Assembly: GCA_001768565.1 (NCBI GenBank) | Contig: MEOE01000034.1 | Location: forward strand, 1-58,373 | DNA: 58,373 nucleotides | From: Bacteroidetes bacterium GWF2_33_16 | Lineage (GTDB): Bacteria > Bacteroidota > Bacteroidia > Bacteroidales > UBA12077 | Direction of reading: 5' to 3' | In this document: positions 25,520 through 35,107 of the stretch, piece after piece | Layout of the letters: every line of letters begins with the position of its first letter | Position numbering within the stretch: the first letter of the stretch is position 1 | Notes under the pieces: generated by a model | What the model was told of the DNA's origin: nothing | Databases searched by the model: none | What the model saw: only the letters and a program-made list of their open reading frames with translations | Position numbers and translations under genes: made by a program

Positions 25520-28500
25520 TTAAAAATCCAAACTTAATGAAAAATAGAAAATTCTTGGCAAAACCTCTTGATTTTCTATACCCCAGGCATAATCGAACCG
25601 CATAAAATAACCAAGAAACATAACACGTAAGCCAAATCCATAACCTGCAACTATTGGATCTTTTTCGGTATCGACAGTAATTGTAATTGGTTTGTTTTTA
25701 ATGATCTTTTTACTATAAGCGTTTTCATCAGAATAAGGTGAAAGGCCACTCCAGGCAGTACCTACATCAAAGAATCCAACCAACTGAAGATTAGACCAAA
25801 ACGTAGAACTTACCGGGTAATTTGAAAAGTACTTCACAAAAGGGCACCTCAACTCAGTATTAATAAGTGCAAAACTGTTCCCATTTCGTATATTTTGCGG
25901 AAAGCCTCTCATATTTGTTGCTGCCGCCTGAAACGCATAATTCTCGTCTGTATTTATTGGTATTTCTTTTAGGGGAATAAACGTTGGAGTTGTGCCCGAA
26001 AAATTTGTCCAGTTATCTACACCACCCAAATAATAAATCAGCTTGTTATGCCCAAACGAAGTGCTTACAGCAAGTCGACCCGCAAAAATTAAATCACGAT
26101 GTATTTTAATGTAATGCCTAAAATCTCCGCCAACAACAAATAAGTCAGATTCATTTTTATTTATTTGCTTATAATATTCTGCAAATATCTTGTAACGTGT
26201 TCCATTATAAAGATTTACGCCTGTATTAATAGTATTATCAAAAATATATTCCAGTTTTAATCCACCCCAAACTTTATTGTTATCATTTTTCTGTAAATTA
26301 TTACGGTCGGTTGAAAGATACGTAAGTCTATCGTGCCGGGCAGTAATTGAACCAGAAATTCCTGCAATCTGATTAAACGGTACAGTTCTTAGGTACATTA
26401 ATTTATGACTTAACGTTTTTGATGTAAAATCAGAAGTGGTATTTTCAAAGCTTTGTCGATGAAAAATATACTGCTCATCAATCTTTTTCTTAAGGTTCTC
26501 AAAACTTATTAAATATTCGTTGCTATTAAAATCTAGCGACAGCCTCACTCCTGCTATGATCTTATAATCTTCTAACAAATCTGTTGCTCCAATTTTAATT
26601 AATCCATTTAATCCTGGATTAAAATAAACCGCACCACCAGTAAATGCCTGGTAGGTAGAATTCGAAAATCCAAAATCAACCTGAGTTACTAACTCATCAG
26701 TAAAAAAAGTGCGCTGATAAATCTTTACTTTAGGAGTTTGTTTTTGTAGATATGAAGTATCAATTGGACTGTCGTAATATTTAAAAGCAAAATAGGGTTT
26801 TTCTATTTCAAACACATAATGATCTATATCTACATTATTATTTTCAGCCGAGAATATTGTAATAGAATCAATTAGACTATTTCTTATTAAATTTTCATTA
26901 TTATTTTCTCCCAAATAACTCTCGTCTAAGTTCTTGCGATAAAAAGTTAATGAAGGTTTTTTCTCATTAATGTTCTTAAAATCAATATTGCTTTGTAATT
27001 CGGCATTATATTCTTTATCACGATAAGTGAGAAATAGATAGTCTTTTTTATATCTATTTATATTATGTTCTATAATGCTCCCTGAAAAATTAGTAAGTGA
27101 TTTTTCGTTTAAAAAATAGCGGTAATGAATTGATGTATCAATAAAACTAATAGTGCTATCAAAATCACCGTAATAAAGATTTTTAATTCCATTCTTATCA
27201 CTCAAATAAATATAGTTATTGGGCAATTTCTCATATGGCATTATCTCGCTAATATTAACTGTATTACTAAGATTTGTAAATTCATTGTTCGCCTTTCCAA
27301 AATCATAAACAAATAAATCGGTATAATCTAAATATGATTTTTCCGCAGATAATTTAGAAGATTCATCATCCATTCGATTTGATGCAAAGATTATTCTTTG
27401 ATTATTATCAATAAAACGGGGATTAAATTCATCGGCAATATCATTCGTTATTTGTTCACTTGATGATGATGCTACATCAAAAATAAAAACATCGGTAAAA
27501 CCATTTCTTACAGCAGACATAACCATTTTTGAAGCATCTGAGGAATACGAAAAATCAAGAATCTTATCGAAAGAAAACAAGTTTCTATAACTGAGTGTTT
27601 TATCCTTTAAAGAGTATTGTATAATTTGCAATCTATTTTTATACTCAGTAATGATCGTAAGGTAATTACCCGATGGATGCCAATCGATTACCGGGTAAGT
27701 ATAATCAGTTATTTGCTTTATTTTATACCCATCCTGATAAATCCGTTTTGTTTTTCCAGTGAGCGTATTGTAAAGCCATATTTTATATAAGCCCATTTCG
27801 TTTGATACATAGGCCACATAATCACCTAAAGGACTAACTTTGAATTGATAATATGAACTACCTTGTTTTGATTTTTTAATAATATTTTGAGAGCCAATTA
27901 GTGAATCGTTAAATACAATATTTTCGTTTGTAAAATAGTCTTTATAATAATCAATCCATTGTTTATTTGCTTCTTTCGACGAAATACCCAAAACACTTTC
28001 AATTGATCTATTAATGTTATTATTAATACGAGTGATAAATAAAATATCAGGGATTATTGTTTTTCCATAGTAATCATTTAAATATTTCCAAAACGAATGA
28101 CCCGCTACTATGGCATCAACACCCGAAAGTTGATTTATATGCTTAAATGATCCATTTAAAATTCCATCTTTAACTTTACTATCAATTTCAGGACTCCAAT
28201 ATTCAGACAAAAATGAACTTAATCCTTTAACATACCATTCGGGCAGACTCAGAAGTATTGAACTCGATATATTATCAGACAAACTACTGCCAATAATCAT
28301 TTCATTAATAATTGCCTCGGCAATTGTTTCCTTAATCTGCTTTTCGAATTCTAAATGATTTCCCTGATAAAACAAACTTATTTTATTCCTGTTTATTTTC
28401 GTAACACCACCTGTATTATACTCATCTTTTCCTGTAATTAGGCCAATGTTACTTTGTCTGAAATCAGAGAATTTATTAAAAACAACCAATATAATTTTAT

Positions 28501-28762
28501 CTTTCAATTCATAATTTAGAAATTGTTCAATTCTTAAAATCTCTTTGTAAGCAAACTCATTAGCAAAACGAGCTATAGCTTCACCTTCCTGGTAAAAATA
28601 AGTATCATATTTATCGTTTTTAATAAACGACCAGTAGAAATTATTATACTGAACCCTGTTTTTACCAAAATCCATTTGATGACCATTATAAAACTGTGCA
28701 ACAGCAATGGTTACATTAATGCTTAACAGAGAAAAAAATAAAAATACGAATTTTCGGTACAT
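25520..28762 (-). CDS. Envelope protein: peptidase-MA-like N-terminus, TolB-like propeller, C-terminal outer membrane barrel
   Basis: 1080 aa from ATG 28762 (MYRKFVFLFFS); the codon before it is TTG. A signal peptide ends near VAQFYNG. Residues about 35-280 resemble a peptidase MA-like domain (DKIILVVFNKFSDFRQ) but lack an obvious HExxH. Residues about 300-560 have repeated propeller strands (GDYVAYVSNEMGLYKIWLYN, ASKMVMSAVRNGFTDVFIFD). The last 350 residues look like a surface-antigen/BamA-like beta barrel ending in the aromatic YFSLSLDF. The protein would be anchored in the outer membrane with a periplasmic propeller. Function unknown. Confidence 0.75.
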   Translation of the reverse strand: MYRKFVFLFFSLLSINVTIAVAQFYNGHQMDFGKNRVQYNNFYWSFIKNDKYDTYFYQEGEAIARFANEFAYKEILRIEQFLNYELKDKIILVVFNKFSDFRQSNIGLITGKDEYNTGGVTKINRNKISLFYQGNHLEFEKQIKETIAEAIINEMIIGSSLSDNISSSILLSLPEWYVKGLSSFLSEYWSPEIDSKVKDGILNGSFKHINQLSGVDAIVAGHSFWKYLNDYYGKTIIPDILFITRINNNINRSIESVLGISSKEANKQWIDYYKDYFTNENIVFNDSLIGSQNIIKKSKQGSSYYQFKVSPLGDYVAYVSNEMGLYKIWLYNTLTGKTKRIYQDGYKIKQITDYTYPVIDWHPSGNYLTIITEYKNRLQIIQYSLKDKTLSYRNLFSFDKILDFSYSSDASKMVMSAVRNGFTDVFIFDVASSSSEQITNDIADEFNPRFIDNNQRIIFASNRMDDESSKLSAEKSYLDYTDLFVYDFGKANNEFTNLSNTVNISEIMPYEKLPNNYIYLSDKNGIKNLYYGDFDSTISFIDTSIHYRYFLNEKSLTNFSGSIIEHNINRYKKDYLFLTYRDKEYNAELQSNIDFKNINEKKPSLTFYRKNLDESYLGENNNENLIRNSLIDSITIFSAENNNVDIDHYVFEIEKPYFAFKYYDSPIDTSYLQKQTPKVKIYQRTFFTDELVTQVDFGFSNSTYQAFTGGAVYFNPGLNGLIKIGATDLLEDYKIIAGVRLSLDFNSNEYLISFENLKKKIDEQYIFHRQSFENTTSDFTSKTLSHKLMYLRTVPFNQIAGISGSITARHDRLTYLSTDRNNLQKNDNNKVWGGLKLEYIFDNTINTGVNLYNGTRYKIFAEYYKQINKNESDLFVVGGDFRHYIKIHRDLIFAGRLAVSTSFGHNKLIYYLGGVDNWTNFSGTTPTFIPLKEIPINTDENYAFQAAATNMRGFPQNIRNGNSFALINTELRCPFVKYFSNYPVSSTFWSNLQLVGFFDVGTAWSGLSPYSDENAYSKKIIKNKPITITVDTEKDPIVAGYGFGLRVMFLGYFMRFDYAWGIENQEVLPRIFYFSLSLDF

Positions 28763-28864
28763 CAATTATTTTGGTATCAATTTTGCAAAATATTGCATTA
28801 AATTACCACAATATTATTAAAAGTTAAAGATTGTTAACACTAAACCTTAACATAATTTTATTGT

Positions 28865-28872
28865 TATATTTG
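28865..28872 (+). promoter_or_regulatory. Candidate -7 box for the DUF1573 protein gene
   Basis: TATATTTG matches the Bacteroidota -7 consensus TAnnTTTG and lies 43 bp upstream of the start codon. No convincing -33 TTTG was seen at the right distance. Confidence 0.45.
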
Positions 28873-28915
28873 TTTGATTCTAAAAATAACTGATAATTTA
28901 TTAATTACAAAGAAT

Positions 28916-29998
28916 ATGAAAAAATACATTTTCCTAGCATTAGTATCACTTTTATCATTTAAAATAACTAGTGCCCAGCAAAACCAAGCTTCAATTTCTT
29001 TCGAAAAAGAAGTACATGATTTTGGTAAGATTAAAGAAGATGGAGGTAAGGTTGAATATCGATTTATTTTTACAAATACTGGCCAAACCCCTCTAATCAT
29101 AACTAAGGTACAGGCTTCATGTGGCTGCACATCTCCATCCTGGACCGAAAACCCGGTAATGCCAGGCCAAAAAGGATTTGTTAATGCCATATTTGATCCT
29201 CAGAATCGCCCCGGGAATTTCAATAAAAGCATAACTGTTGAATCAAATGCAATTAATTCAAGAGTAGTATTAAGAATTCAAGGAGAAGTTTTGGCACGCG
29301 AAAAAACAATTAATGATATCTACCCAAGAGCTGTTGGTGAATTGAGATTGCAAACAAACCATTTTTCATTTGTCACAGTTTATACTGATCAGGTTAAGGT
29401 AGATACCTTTAAGGTTTTCAATTCATCGAAAAACCAATTAAAAATAGGCTTTAGTAATGTGCCAGCTTATATTAAACTTAAGCCTTTCCCAACAATTCTT
29501 AAACCTGGAGAACAAGGATATATTTTAGGAGAATATGATGGCACAAATGTTAATGATTGGGATTTTGTAACCGATAGGGTAAAAATATTGATTAATGATA
29601 CAGAAGTTGAAAACAATACCATTACAATTAGCGCCAAGGTTCAGCAAAACTTTTCGAAACTTAGCCCTGAGCAGATTAAGAATGCTCCCAAAATTGAATT
29701 TGATTCACCAAACCACAATTTTGGTAAAGTAAAAAGTTCAGGTAAATATGAACATACATTTACTTTTAAGAATAGCGGCAATAGTGAATTGGTAATACAT
29801 AAAATAAAATCTACATGTGGATGCACAACTGTAAACCCAGAGAAAACCATACTAAAACCTGGCGAGAGTAGTACCTTTAAAGCTATTTTTAACACAAGCG
29901 GAATGAAGGGCAAACAAAATAAGTCGATATATGTTGTTACCAACGATCCAAACAACTCCAACATAAGATTAATGATAAGTGCTGAAATAGAAGGTTAA
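28916..29998 (+). CDS. DUF1573 protein with two ASH-like domains, secreted
   Basis: 360 aa from ATG 28916 (MKKYIFLALVSLLSF). This gives a signal peptide cut near TSAQQ; the frame upstream is non-coding. Two DUF1573 domains share the pattern HDFGKIKEDGG...SCGCTSP (about residues 30-120) and HNFGKVKSSG...TCGCTTV (about 265-360). Between them is a diverged immunoglobulin-like region. The family is abundant in Bacteroidota periplasm and surface. Its role is unknown, perhaps assembly of envelope complexes. It is transcribed divergently from the large envelope protein gene and ends at a strong terminator. Confidence 0.88.
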   Translation: MKKYIFLALVSLLSFKITSAQQNQASISFEKEVHDFGKIKEDGGKVEYRFIFTNTGQTPLIITKVQASCGCTSPSWTENPVMPGQKGFVNAIFDPQNRPGNFNKSITVESNAINSRVVLRIQGEVLAREKTINDIYPRAVGELRLQTNHFSFVTVYTDQVKVDTFKVFNSSKNQLKIGFSNVPAYIKLKPFPTILKPGEQGYILGEYDGTNVNDWDFVTDRVKILINDTEVENNTITISAKVQQNFSKLSPEQIKNAPKIEFDSPNHNFGKVKSSGKYEHTFTFKNSGNSELVIHKIKSTCGCTTVNPEKTILKPGESSTFKAIFNTSGMKGKQNKSIYVVTNDPNNSNIRLMISAEIEG

Positions 29999-30025
29999 TT
30001 TGATATTTCTAATTCGAAAAAATTG

Positions 30026-30056
30026 AAAGCAGTTGATATCTTCAACTGCTTTTTTA
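30026..30056 (+). terminator. Intrinsic terminator after the DUF1573 gene
   Basis: AAAGCAGTTGA pairs with TCAACTGCTTT around a 5-nt loop, followed by a T-run. It lies 28 nt after the stop codon. Confidence 0.88.
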
Positions 30057-30112
30057 GTCATTTATTTTTTTGTTCTTTTGTAAAATTCTAAATTCGCAGA
30101 AAACCTTTACGT

Positions 30113-31228
30113 ATGAAAGGTAAAAAAAAGAATCCGATGGAAGATTTTAAAACTGCTTTAAATGTGCAGAAAGGAATTGAACAGCCTAATTCAATTAATC
30201 CTGAAGTTATTAACAAGTTTAAAAAAAGAAAAAGGAATCAGTATACAGTCGATGATTATGTTGATGGGATTTTAAGTAAAAACCGAACAATTTTAGGACA
30301 AGCTATTACTTTAATAGAAAGCTCATTACAAGAACACAATCAATTAGCATTCCAGATTATTGAAAAATGTCTTCCTTATGCTCGTAAATCAATAAGGATT
30401 GGAATTACTGGTGTTCCTGGTGCAGGAAAGAGCACTTTTATTGAAGCATTAGGTAAATACACCACTGGCTTAGGTCGCAAACTTGCAGTTTTGGCAGTCG
30501 ATCCTAGCAGTGAACGAACCAAAGGCAGTATCTTGGGAGATAAAACCCGAATGGAGGAATTATCGTCAGATCCGAATGCTTTTATCAGGCCATCACCATC
30601 TGCAGGTTCTTTGGGTGGTGTAGCAAAAAAAACCAGAGAAAGTATTATTCTTTGCGAAGCTGCAGGATTCGACACGATTTTTATTGAAACAGTTGGTGTT
30701 GGACAATCAGAAACAGCAGTACATTCTATGGTCGATTATTTTCTTTTGTTAATGCTTGCAGGAGCTGGCGACGAGCTGCAGGGAATAAAACGCGGTATAA
30801 TGGAAATGGCCGATGGCATTGCTATTACAAAAGCAGATGGTGAAAATATTATCAAAACCGATTTAGCAAAAATTGAATATCAAAATGCATTACACCTTTT
30901 TCCTCCAACAGATTCAGGATGGAACCCAAAAGTATTTACCTGCTCATCGCTTAAAGGAGTTGGAATTGAAACCATCTGGGGTAGTATTCTTGAATATATA
31001 ACATTTGTAAAAGACAATAATTATTTTGAAAATCGACGTATGCAACAAGCCAAATATTGGATGTATGAATCAATAAACGAATCTCTTCGTGAGAACTTTT
31101 ATAATCAACCCTTTATTAAAGAAAAGCTTGTTGAATATGAAGAAAAAGTATTACATCGTAAAACAAATTCATTTCTTGCAGCCCGCATATTACTTGATGA
31201 ATACTTCAAAAAGAAATGCAATTCTTAA
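30113..31228 (+). CDS. meaB: MeaB/ArgK-type G protein, chaperone of methylmalonyl-CoA mutase
   Basis: A 371-aa SIMIBI GTPase. The P-loop is GVPGAGKST, followed by VLAVDPSSERTKGSILGDKTRM, FIRPSPSAGSLGGVA and a DTIFIETVGVGQSE switch motif, all diagnostic of MeaB. It protects and reloads adenosylcobalamin-dependent methylmalonyl-CoA mutase in the cytoplasm, linking succinyl-CoA and propionate metabolism. The mutase genes are not in the window. A terminator precedes it, and a TATATTTG promoter element for the next gene follows its stop, so it appears to be a single-gene unit. Confidence 0.94.
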   Translation: MKGKKKNPMEDFKTALNVQKGIEQPNSINPEVINKFKKRKRNQYTVDDYVDGILSKNRTILGQAITLIESSLQEHNQLAFQIIEKCLPYARKSIRIGITGVPGAGKSTFIEALGKYTTGLGRKLAVLAVDPSSERTKGSILGDKTRMEELSSDPNAFIRPSPSAGSLGGVAKKTRESIILCEAAGFDTIFIETVGVGQSETAVHSMVDYFLLLMLAGAGDELQGIKRGIMEMADGIAITKADGENIIKTDLAKIEYQNALHLFPPTDSGWNPKVFTCSSLKGVGIETIWGSILEYITFVKDNNYFENRRMQQAKYWMYESINESLRENFYNQPFIKEKLVEYEEKVLHRKTNSFLAARILLDEYFKKKCNS

Positions 31229-31232
31229 TTCG

Positions 31233-31240
31233 TATATTTG
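31233..31240 (+). promoter_or_regulatory. Candidate -7 box for the TlpA-like gene
   Basis: TATATTTGC matches TAnnTTTG and lies about 90 bp upstream of the start chosen at 31331, consistent with a short leader. The -33 element is not clear. Confidence 0.5.
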
Positions 31241-31330
31241 CATATATGTAATTCTATAAATTTTTGTATGTTTGGAAAACTTTTAGTTGTAACAATAAAC
31301 TTATTTAGTAATAACTATAAACTTATAACG

Positions 31331-32428
31331 ATGAAAAAACTATTTTATGTATTTTTTGCCTTGGTTCTAATGTATGCATGTAGCTCAGAACCACAATACA
31401 AAATAAAAGGCAATATCCAGGGTATAAAATCTGGTACAGCCTATTTACAGAAGGTTGAACAACGTAATTATATTACTATTGACTCTGTGGCAATAAGTAA
31501 CGGAAAATTTGTTTTTAAAGGAGTAATTGAGGAACCAGATTTTCGAATTATTAAATTAGCTGATACGTTGGGTGATATTCCATTAATTCTTGAAAATTCT
31601 CAGATTACTATAGAAGCTAACGTTGATAGTTTGCAAGGAACAGTTGTAACTGGTTCTGAAAATACTACCAAGTATTACGAATTCGACAAAGCCAATATAA
31701 ATTATGAAATGCAATTCAGAAATCTGTATAACGAGTATATGCAGGCCAATATGTCGGGTGATGGAGCAAAAGTTAAAGAAATTGAAACCACCTATGAGCA
31801 GTTAGAAAATGAACAAATGGATTATATTAAACAATTTGTAAAAAACAATTCAAACATGGTTGTTGGTCCGTTTATAGCAGCCCAATATTTAATGATGCAA
31901 ATGGAATATCAGGAACTTGATGAAATTGCAAAAGGTTTTAATCCATCATTGAGTACTTCACGTTTTGTTGTTATGATAAATGATAGAATTGAAACAATGA
32001 GACGTGTTGCAATAGGTCAACCTTATACTGATTTTACACTGAATGATACTACAGGAAATCCAGTATCACTTTCATCATATATCGGCCAAAAATATGTACT
32101 AATCGATTTCTGGGCAGCATGGTGTAGTCCTTGTCGTCACGAAAACCCAACCTTAGTTGCAAACTACGCAAAATATAAAAACAAAGGATTTGAGATTTTT
32201 GGTGTTTCTTTTGATAAGAGTCGTGATGCATGGATTAAAGCTATTCATGATGACGGAATTACCTGGCCCCAGGTTTCAGATCTAAAATACTGGGAATGCG
32301 AAGCTGGCAAATTATATGGAGTGCGAGGTATTCCTCATAATGTTCTTATTGATAAAGACGGAATCATTATTGCTAAAAACTTGCGTGGCGATGAACTTGG
32401 AGCTAAACTTGAAGAGTTATTCAAATAA
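31331..32428 (+). CDS. TlpA-like thioredoxin-fold lipoprotein with DUF4369 domain
   Basis: 365 aa from ATG 31331 (MKKLFYVFFALVLMYACSS); the open frame upstream to 31238 is not protein-like. A lipobox places Cys at about residue 17. Residues about 22-120 are a DUF4369 domain (YKIKGNIQGIKSGTAYLQK), followed by a helical linker. A thioredoxin domain occupies about 230-365, with active site WAAWCSPCRHENP (CxxC). This architecture is common in Bacteroidota. It is a periplasm-facing lipoprotein that probably reduces or transfers disulfides. A terminator follows. Confidence 0.92.
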   Translation: MKKLFYVFFALVLMYACSSEPQYKIKGNIQGIKSGTAYLQKVEQRNYITIDSVAISNGKFVFKGVIEEPDFRIIKLADTLGDIPLILENSQITIEANVDSLQGTVVTGSENTTKYYEFDKANINYEMQFRNLYNEYMQANMSGDGAKVKEIETTYEQLENEQMDYIKQFVKNNSNMVVGPFIAAQYLMMQMEYQELDEIAKGFNPSLSTSRFVVMINDRIETMRRVAIGQPYTDFTLNDTTGNPVSLSSYIGQKYVLIDFWAAWCSPCRHENPTLVANYAKYKNKGFEIFGVSFDKSRDAWIKAIHDDGITWPQVSDLKYWECEAGKLYGVRGIPHNVLIDKDGIIIAKNLRGDELGAKLEELFK

Positions 32429-32452
32429 ATTTCGAATACAAAATACAAGATT

Positions 32453-32490
32453 AAAAAAAGAGTGGGTAACAATATCCACTCTTTTTTGTT
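32453..32490 (+). terminator. Intrinsic terminator after the TlpA-like gene
   Basis: AAAAAAGAGTGG pairs with CCACTCTTTTTT around a 10-nt loop. A-rich and T-rich arms could serve both strands. Confidence 0.88.
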
Positions 32491-32528
32491 ATTAATTTAA
32501 TTAATTTTTTATGTCTTTAAAATTCTTA

Positions 32529-32536
32529 TAACTTTG
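32529..32536 (+). promoter_or_regulatory. Candidate -7 box for the znu operon
   Basis: TAACTTTG matches TAnnTTTG, 27 bp upstream of the znuA start. A TTTTTT stretch about 20 bp upstream may stand in for the -33 TTTG. No clear Zur box (A/T-rich palindrome with GTTATA) was identified. Confidence 0.4.
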
Positions 32537-32563
32537 TTATTTTAAATAATTCTAAATAAGCGA

Positions 32564-33457
32564 ATGAAAAAGTTACTAATTCTGTTAATAGCAATAGTGT
32601 TAATTATTAGCTGCAAATCGAACAAACAGCCAGAAACAGATACAAAACCTATTGTTACAGCAAGTATATTACCACAAAAATATTTTATTGATCGCATTGT
32701 TAATGGCAAAATTGATGTAAATGTAATGGTTCCTGAGGGCAGCGATCCGCATATTTATGAACCATCGGCAAAACAAATGAAAGATTTATCTAATTCTAAT
32801 GCCTATTTTAAAATGGGACATATTGAGTTTGAACTTGCATGGATGAGTAAGTTTGCAGCCTTAAATCCTTCAATGAAAATTGTGAATCTATCGAAAAATG
32901 CCCTATTGATAGAACCTGAAAATCTTCATGATGATCATGACCATGAAGATCATGGACACCATCATGGTGTAGATCCACATATCTGGTCATCACCATTAGA
33001 GGTAAAAAAAATATGCAAACTCCTTGTTGAAAACCTGGTAGTTCTTTATCCTGATTATAAAGATGAGTTTGAAACCAACTATAAAACTCTTATAAGCGAA
33101 ATCGATTCATTGGATTTATCTATTAAGGAAAAACTAAAAACAATTGAAGGTAAGAAGTTTATGATTTACCATTCCGCACTCGCTTATTTTGCACGTGACT
33201 ATAACCTCGAACAAATATCGATAGAAACAGATGGAAAAGAACCCTCTCCTATTGAAATTAAAAACATCATTGAACTTGCTCAAAAGGAAAATATTAGAGT
33301 TATTTTTGTTCAAAAGCAATTTAATACAAATAGTGCAGAAGTTTTAGCCCGGGAAATAAATGGCCATGTTGTGCAAATTGATCCATTAGGATACGACTGG
33401 ATGCAAACAACAAAGTTAATAAGTAACGAAATAGCTTTAATTTATTCAGTAGAATAA
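32564..33457 (+). CDS. znuA: Zinc/manganese ABC importer, substrate-binding lipoprotein
   Basis: A 297-aa cluster A-I solute-binding protein. A lipobox (LIISCKS) puts the anchoring Cys near residue 17. Metal-ligand context includes GSDPHIYEPSAKQM and FKMGHIEFE. A His/Asp-rich loop (residues about 123-137, HDDHDHEDHGHHHG) precedes VDPHIWSSP, and MIYHSALAYFARDYNLEQ follows. The His-rich loop is typical of zinc-specific ZnuA proteins, where it captures or senses zinc, and this favours zinc over manganese. It is the first gene of a three-gene operon with 3-bp and 4-bp spacings. Confidence 0.92.
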   Translation: MKKLLILLIAIVLIISCKSNKQPETDTKPIVTASILPQKYFIDRIVNGKIDVNVMVPEGSDPHIYEPSAKQMKDLSNSNAYFKMGHIEFELAWMSKFAALNPSMKIVNLSKNALLIEPENLHDDHDHEDHGHHHGVDPHIWSSPLEVKKICKLLVENLVVLYPDYKDEFETNYKTLISEIDSLDLSIKEKLKTIEGKKFMIYHSALAYFARDYNLEQISIETDGKEPSPIEIKNIIELAQKENIRVIFVQKQFNTNSAEVLAREINGHVVQIDPLGYDWMQTTKLISNEIALIYSVE

Positions 33458-33460
33458 GCA

Positions 33461-34216
33461 ATGAGCAAAATTTTAGAATTAAAATCAGTATACGCAGGAT
33501 ATAAGGAGGAAATAATTCTTAACGATATATCATTCGAAGTATTTGATGATGATTTTATTGGAATTATTGGACCAAATGGTGGTGGAAAAACAACACTTCT
33601 GAAAGTAATTTTAGGCCTTATTAAGCCAATAAAAGGATCTGTCGAATATTTTGGAGACTCGAATATTGATAGAAATAATAAAATTGGATTTCTGCCTCAA
33701 ACAAACCAAATTGATAAAAAATTTCCCGTATCTGTTTATGATGTTGTTTTATCAGGATTAATATACAAAACGGGATTTTATTATAAACATCCAAAAGTCG
33801 ACAGAATAAAGGCCAAAGAAACACTTCAACGACTAGGAATATGCGACCTTAGAAAATTGCATATTGGAGAACTCTCCGGAGGTCAAATGCAAAAAGTACT
33901 ATTAGCAAGGGCTATTGTTTCATCACCACGATTACTAGTTCTTGACGAACCAAATACTTTTGTCGATAATAAATTTGAAGGAGAGCTTTATGAAATACTC
34001 GTTGAGCTAAATAAAGAAATGGGAATAATTATTGTGTCGCATGATATTGGCACAATATCAACATACATTAAAACAATAGCTTGCGTAAACAGGGGTTTGC
34101 ATTATCACAAATCAAATAAAATAACAGAACAGCAGTTGGCTTCCTACAATTGCCCAATTAAACTTATTACACACGGAGAAGTACCTCATACTGTGTTAAA
34201 AAAACATAATCATTAA
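33461..34216 (+). CDS. znuC: Zinc-type ABC importer, ATPase
   Basis: A 251-aa ABC ATPase. Walker A is GPNGGGKTT, the signature motif LSGGQMQKV, Walker B LLVLDEPN, and the switch histidine is in IIVSHD. A C-terminal tail rich in His (LHYHK, KKHNH) is present, as in many ZnuC proteins. It sits 3 bp after znuA and 4 bp before the permease gene. The FNTFVDNKFE-type D-loop region after Walker B (NTFVD) is the form usual for metal importers. Confidence 0.93.
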   Translation: MSKILELKSVYAGYKEEIILNDISFEVFDDDFIGIIGPNGGGKTTLLKVILGLIKPIKGSVEYFGDSNIDRNNKIGFLPQTNQIDKKFPVSVYDVVLSGLIYKTGFYYKHPKVDRIKAKETLQRLGICDLRKLHIGELSGGQMQKVLLARAIVSSPRLLVLDEPNTFVDNKFEGELYEILVELNKEMGIIIVSHDIGTISTYIKTIACVNRGLHYHKSNKITEQQLASYNCPIKLITHGEVPHTVLKKHNH

Positions 34217-34220
34217 TACT

Positions 34221-35072
34221 ATGTTACTTGATTTACTTCAATATAATTTTGTTGTTAATGCACTACTGGCTGCAATTTTCGCAAGTATTAGCTGTGGTAT
34301 TATTGGCACATATATAGTAACACGCCGAATGGTTTTCCTGAGTGGTGGAATAACTCACGCATCATTTGGAGGAATTGGGATTGGCTATTTTCTGGGATTT
34401 AATCCTATATTATCAGCAGCAGTTTTCTCTATTTTCTCGGCACTGGGGATTGAGTTTTTAAGCAAACAAACAGAAATTCGCGAAGATTCAGCCATTGGTA
34501 TTTTATGGTCATTCGGAATGGCAATCGGAATAATTTTTATAACCATAACACCTGGATATGTTCCAAATCTTATGACCTATTTATTTGGAAGCATTTTAAC
34601 AGTTTCCAGATTAGATATATGGCTAATGTTTGCTTTAAACCTGCTAATTATATTTTTATTTGTGGCTTTTTACAGACTTATTCTCTTTGTATCATACGAT
34701 CAGGAATATGCCCGTACTCATAAAATCTCAGTTAACCTTATTAATTACCTCTTAATTAGCCTGGTTGCATTAACCATTGTATTGAATATTAAAGTAGTTG
34801 GAATTATTATGGTAATATCACTATTAACAATACCTCAATCCATTTCGAATATTTTTACAAAAAATTTCCGAAACATTATTATTTCATCTGTTGTTATAAG
34901 TTTTGTGGGCGTATTTACAGGATTGGTTTTTTCATATAAATTAAATATTCCATCGGGAGCATCAATAATTTTTTCATTGGTAATTTATTTTGTAATAGCT
35001 AAAATCATTCAGTTATTGATATATCAATCGAGTATTAAGAGGCAGTCAAAAAATTTTAATTTGTCTAAATAA
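34221..35072 (+). CDS. znuB: Zinc-type ABC importer, permease
   Basis: A 283-aa ABC-3 family membrane protein with about eight membrane segments. The conserved GGITHASFGGIGIGYFLGF is near residue 47, and KVVGIIMVISLLTIPQSIS near the C-terminal third is the coupling region. It completes the znuACB operon in the inner membrane. The lpdA gene starts 36 bp later without a terminator, so some read-through is possible. Confidence 0.93.
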   Translation: MLLDLLQYNFVVNALLAAIFASISCGIIGTYIVTRRMVFLSGGITHASFGGIGIGYFLGFNPILSAAVFSIFSALGIEFLSKQTEIREDSAIGILWSFGMAIGIIFITITPGYVPNLMTYLFGSILTVSRLDIWLMFALNLLIIFLFVAFYRLILFVSYDQEYARTHKISVNLINYLLISLVALTIVLNIKVVGIIMVISLLTIPQSISNIFTKNFRNIIISSVVISFVGVFTGLVFSYKLNIPSGASIIFSLVIYFVIAKIIQLLIYQSSIKRQSKNFNLSK

Positions 35073-35107
35073 AAATTAATTTAGCGCATCAATTTAAACG
35101 AAAAAAT

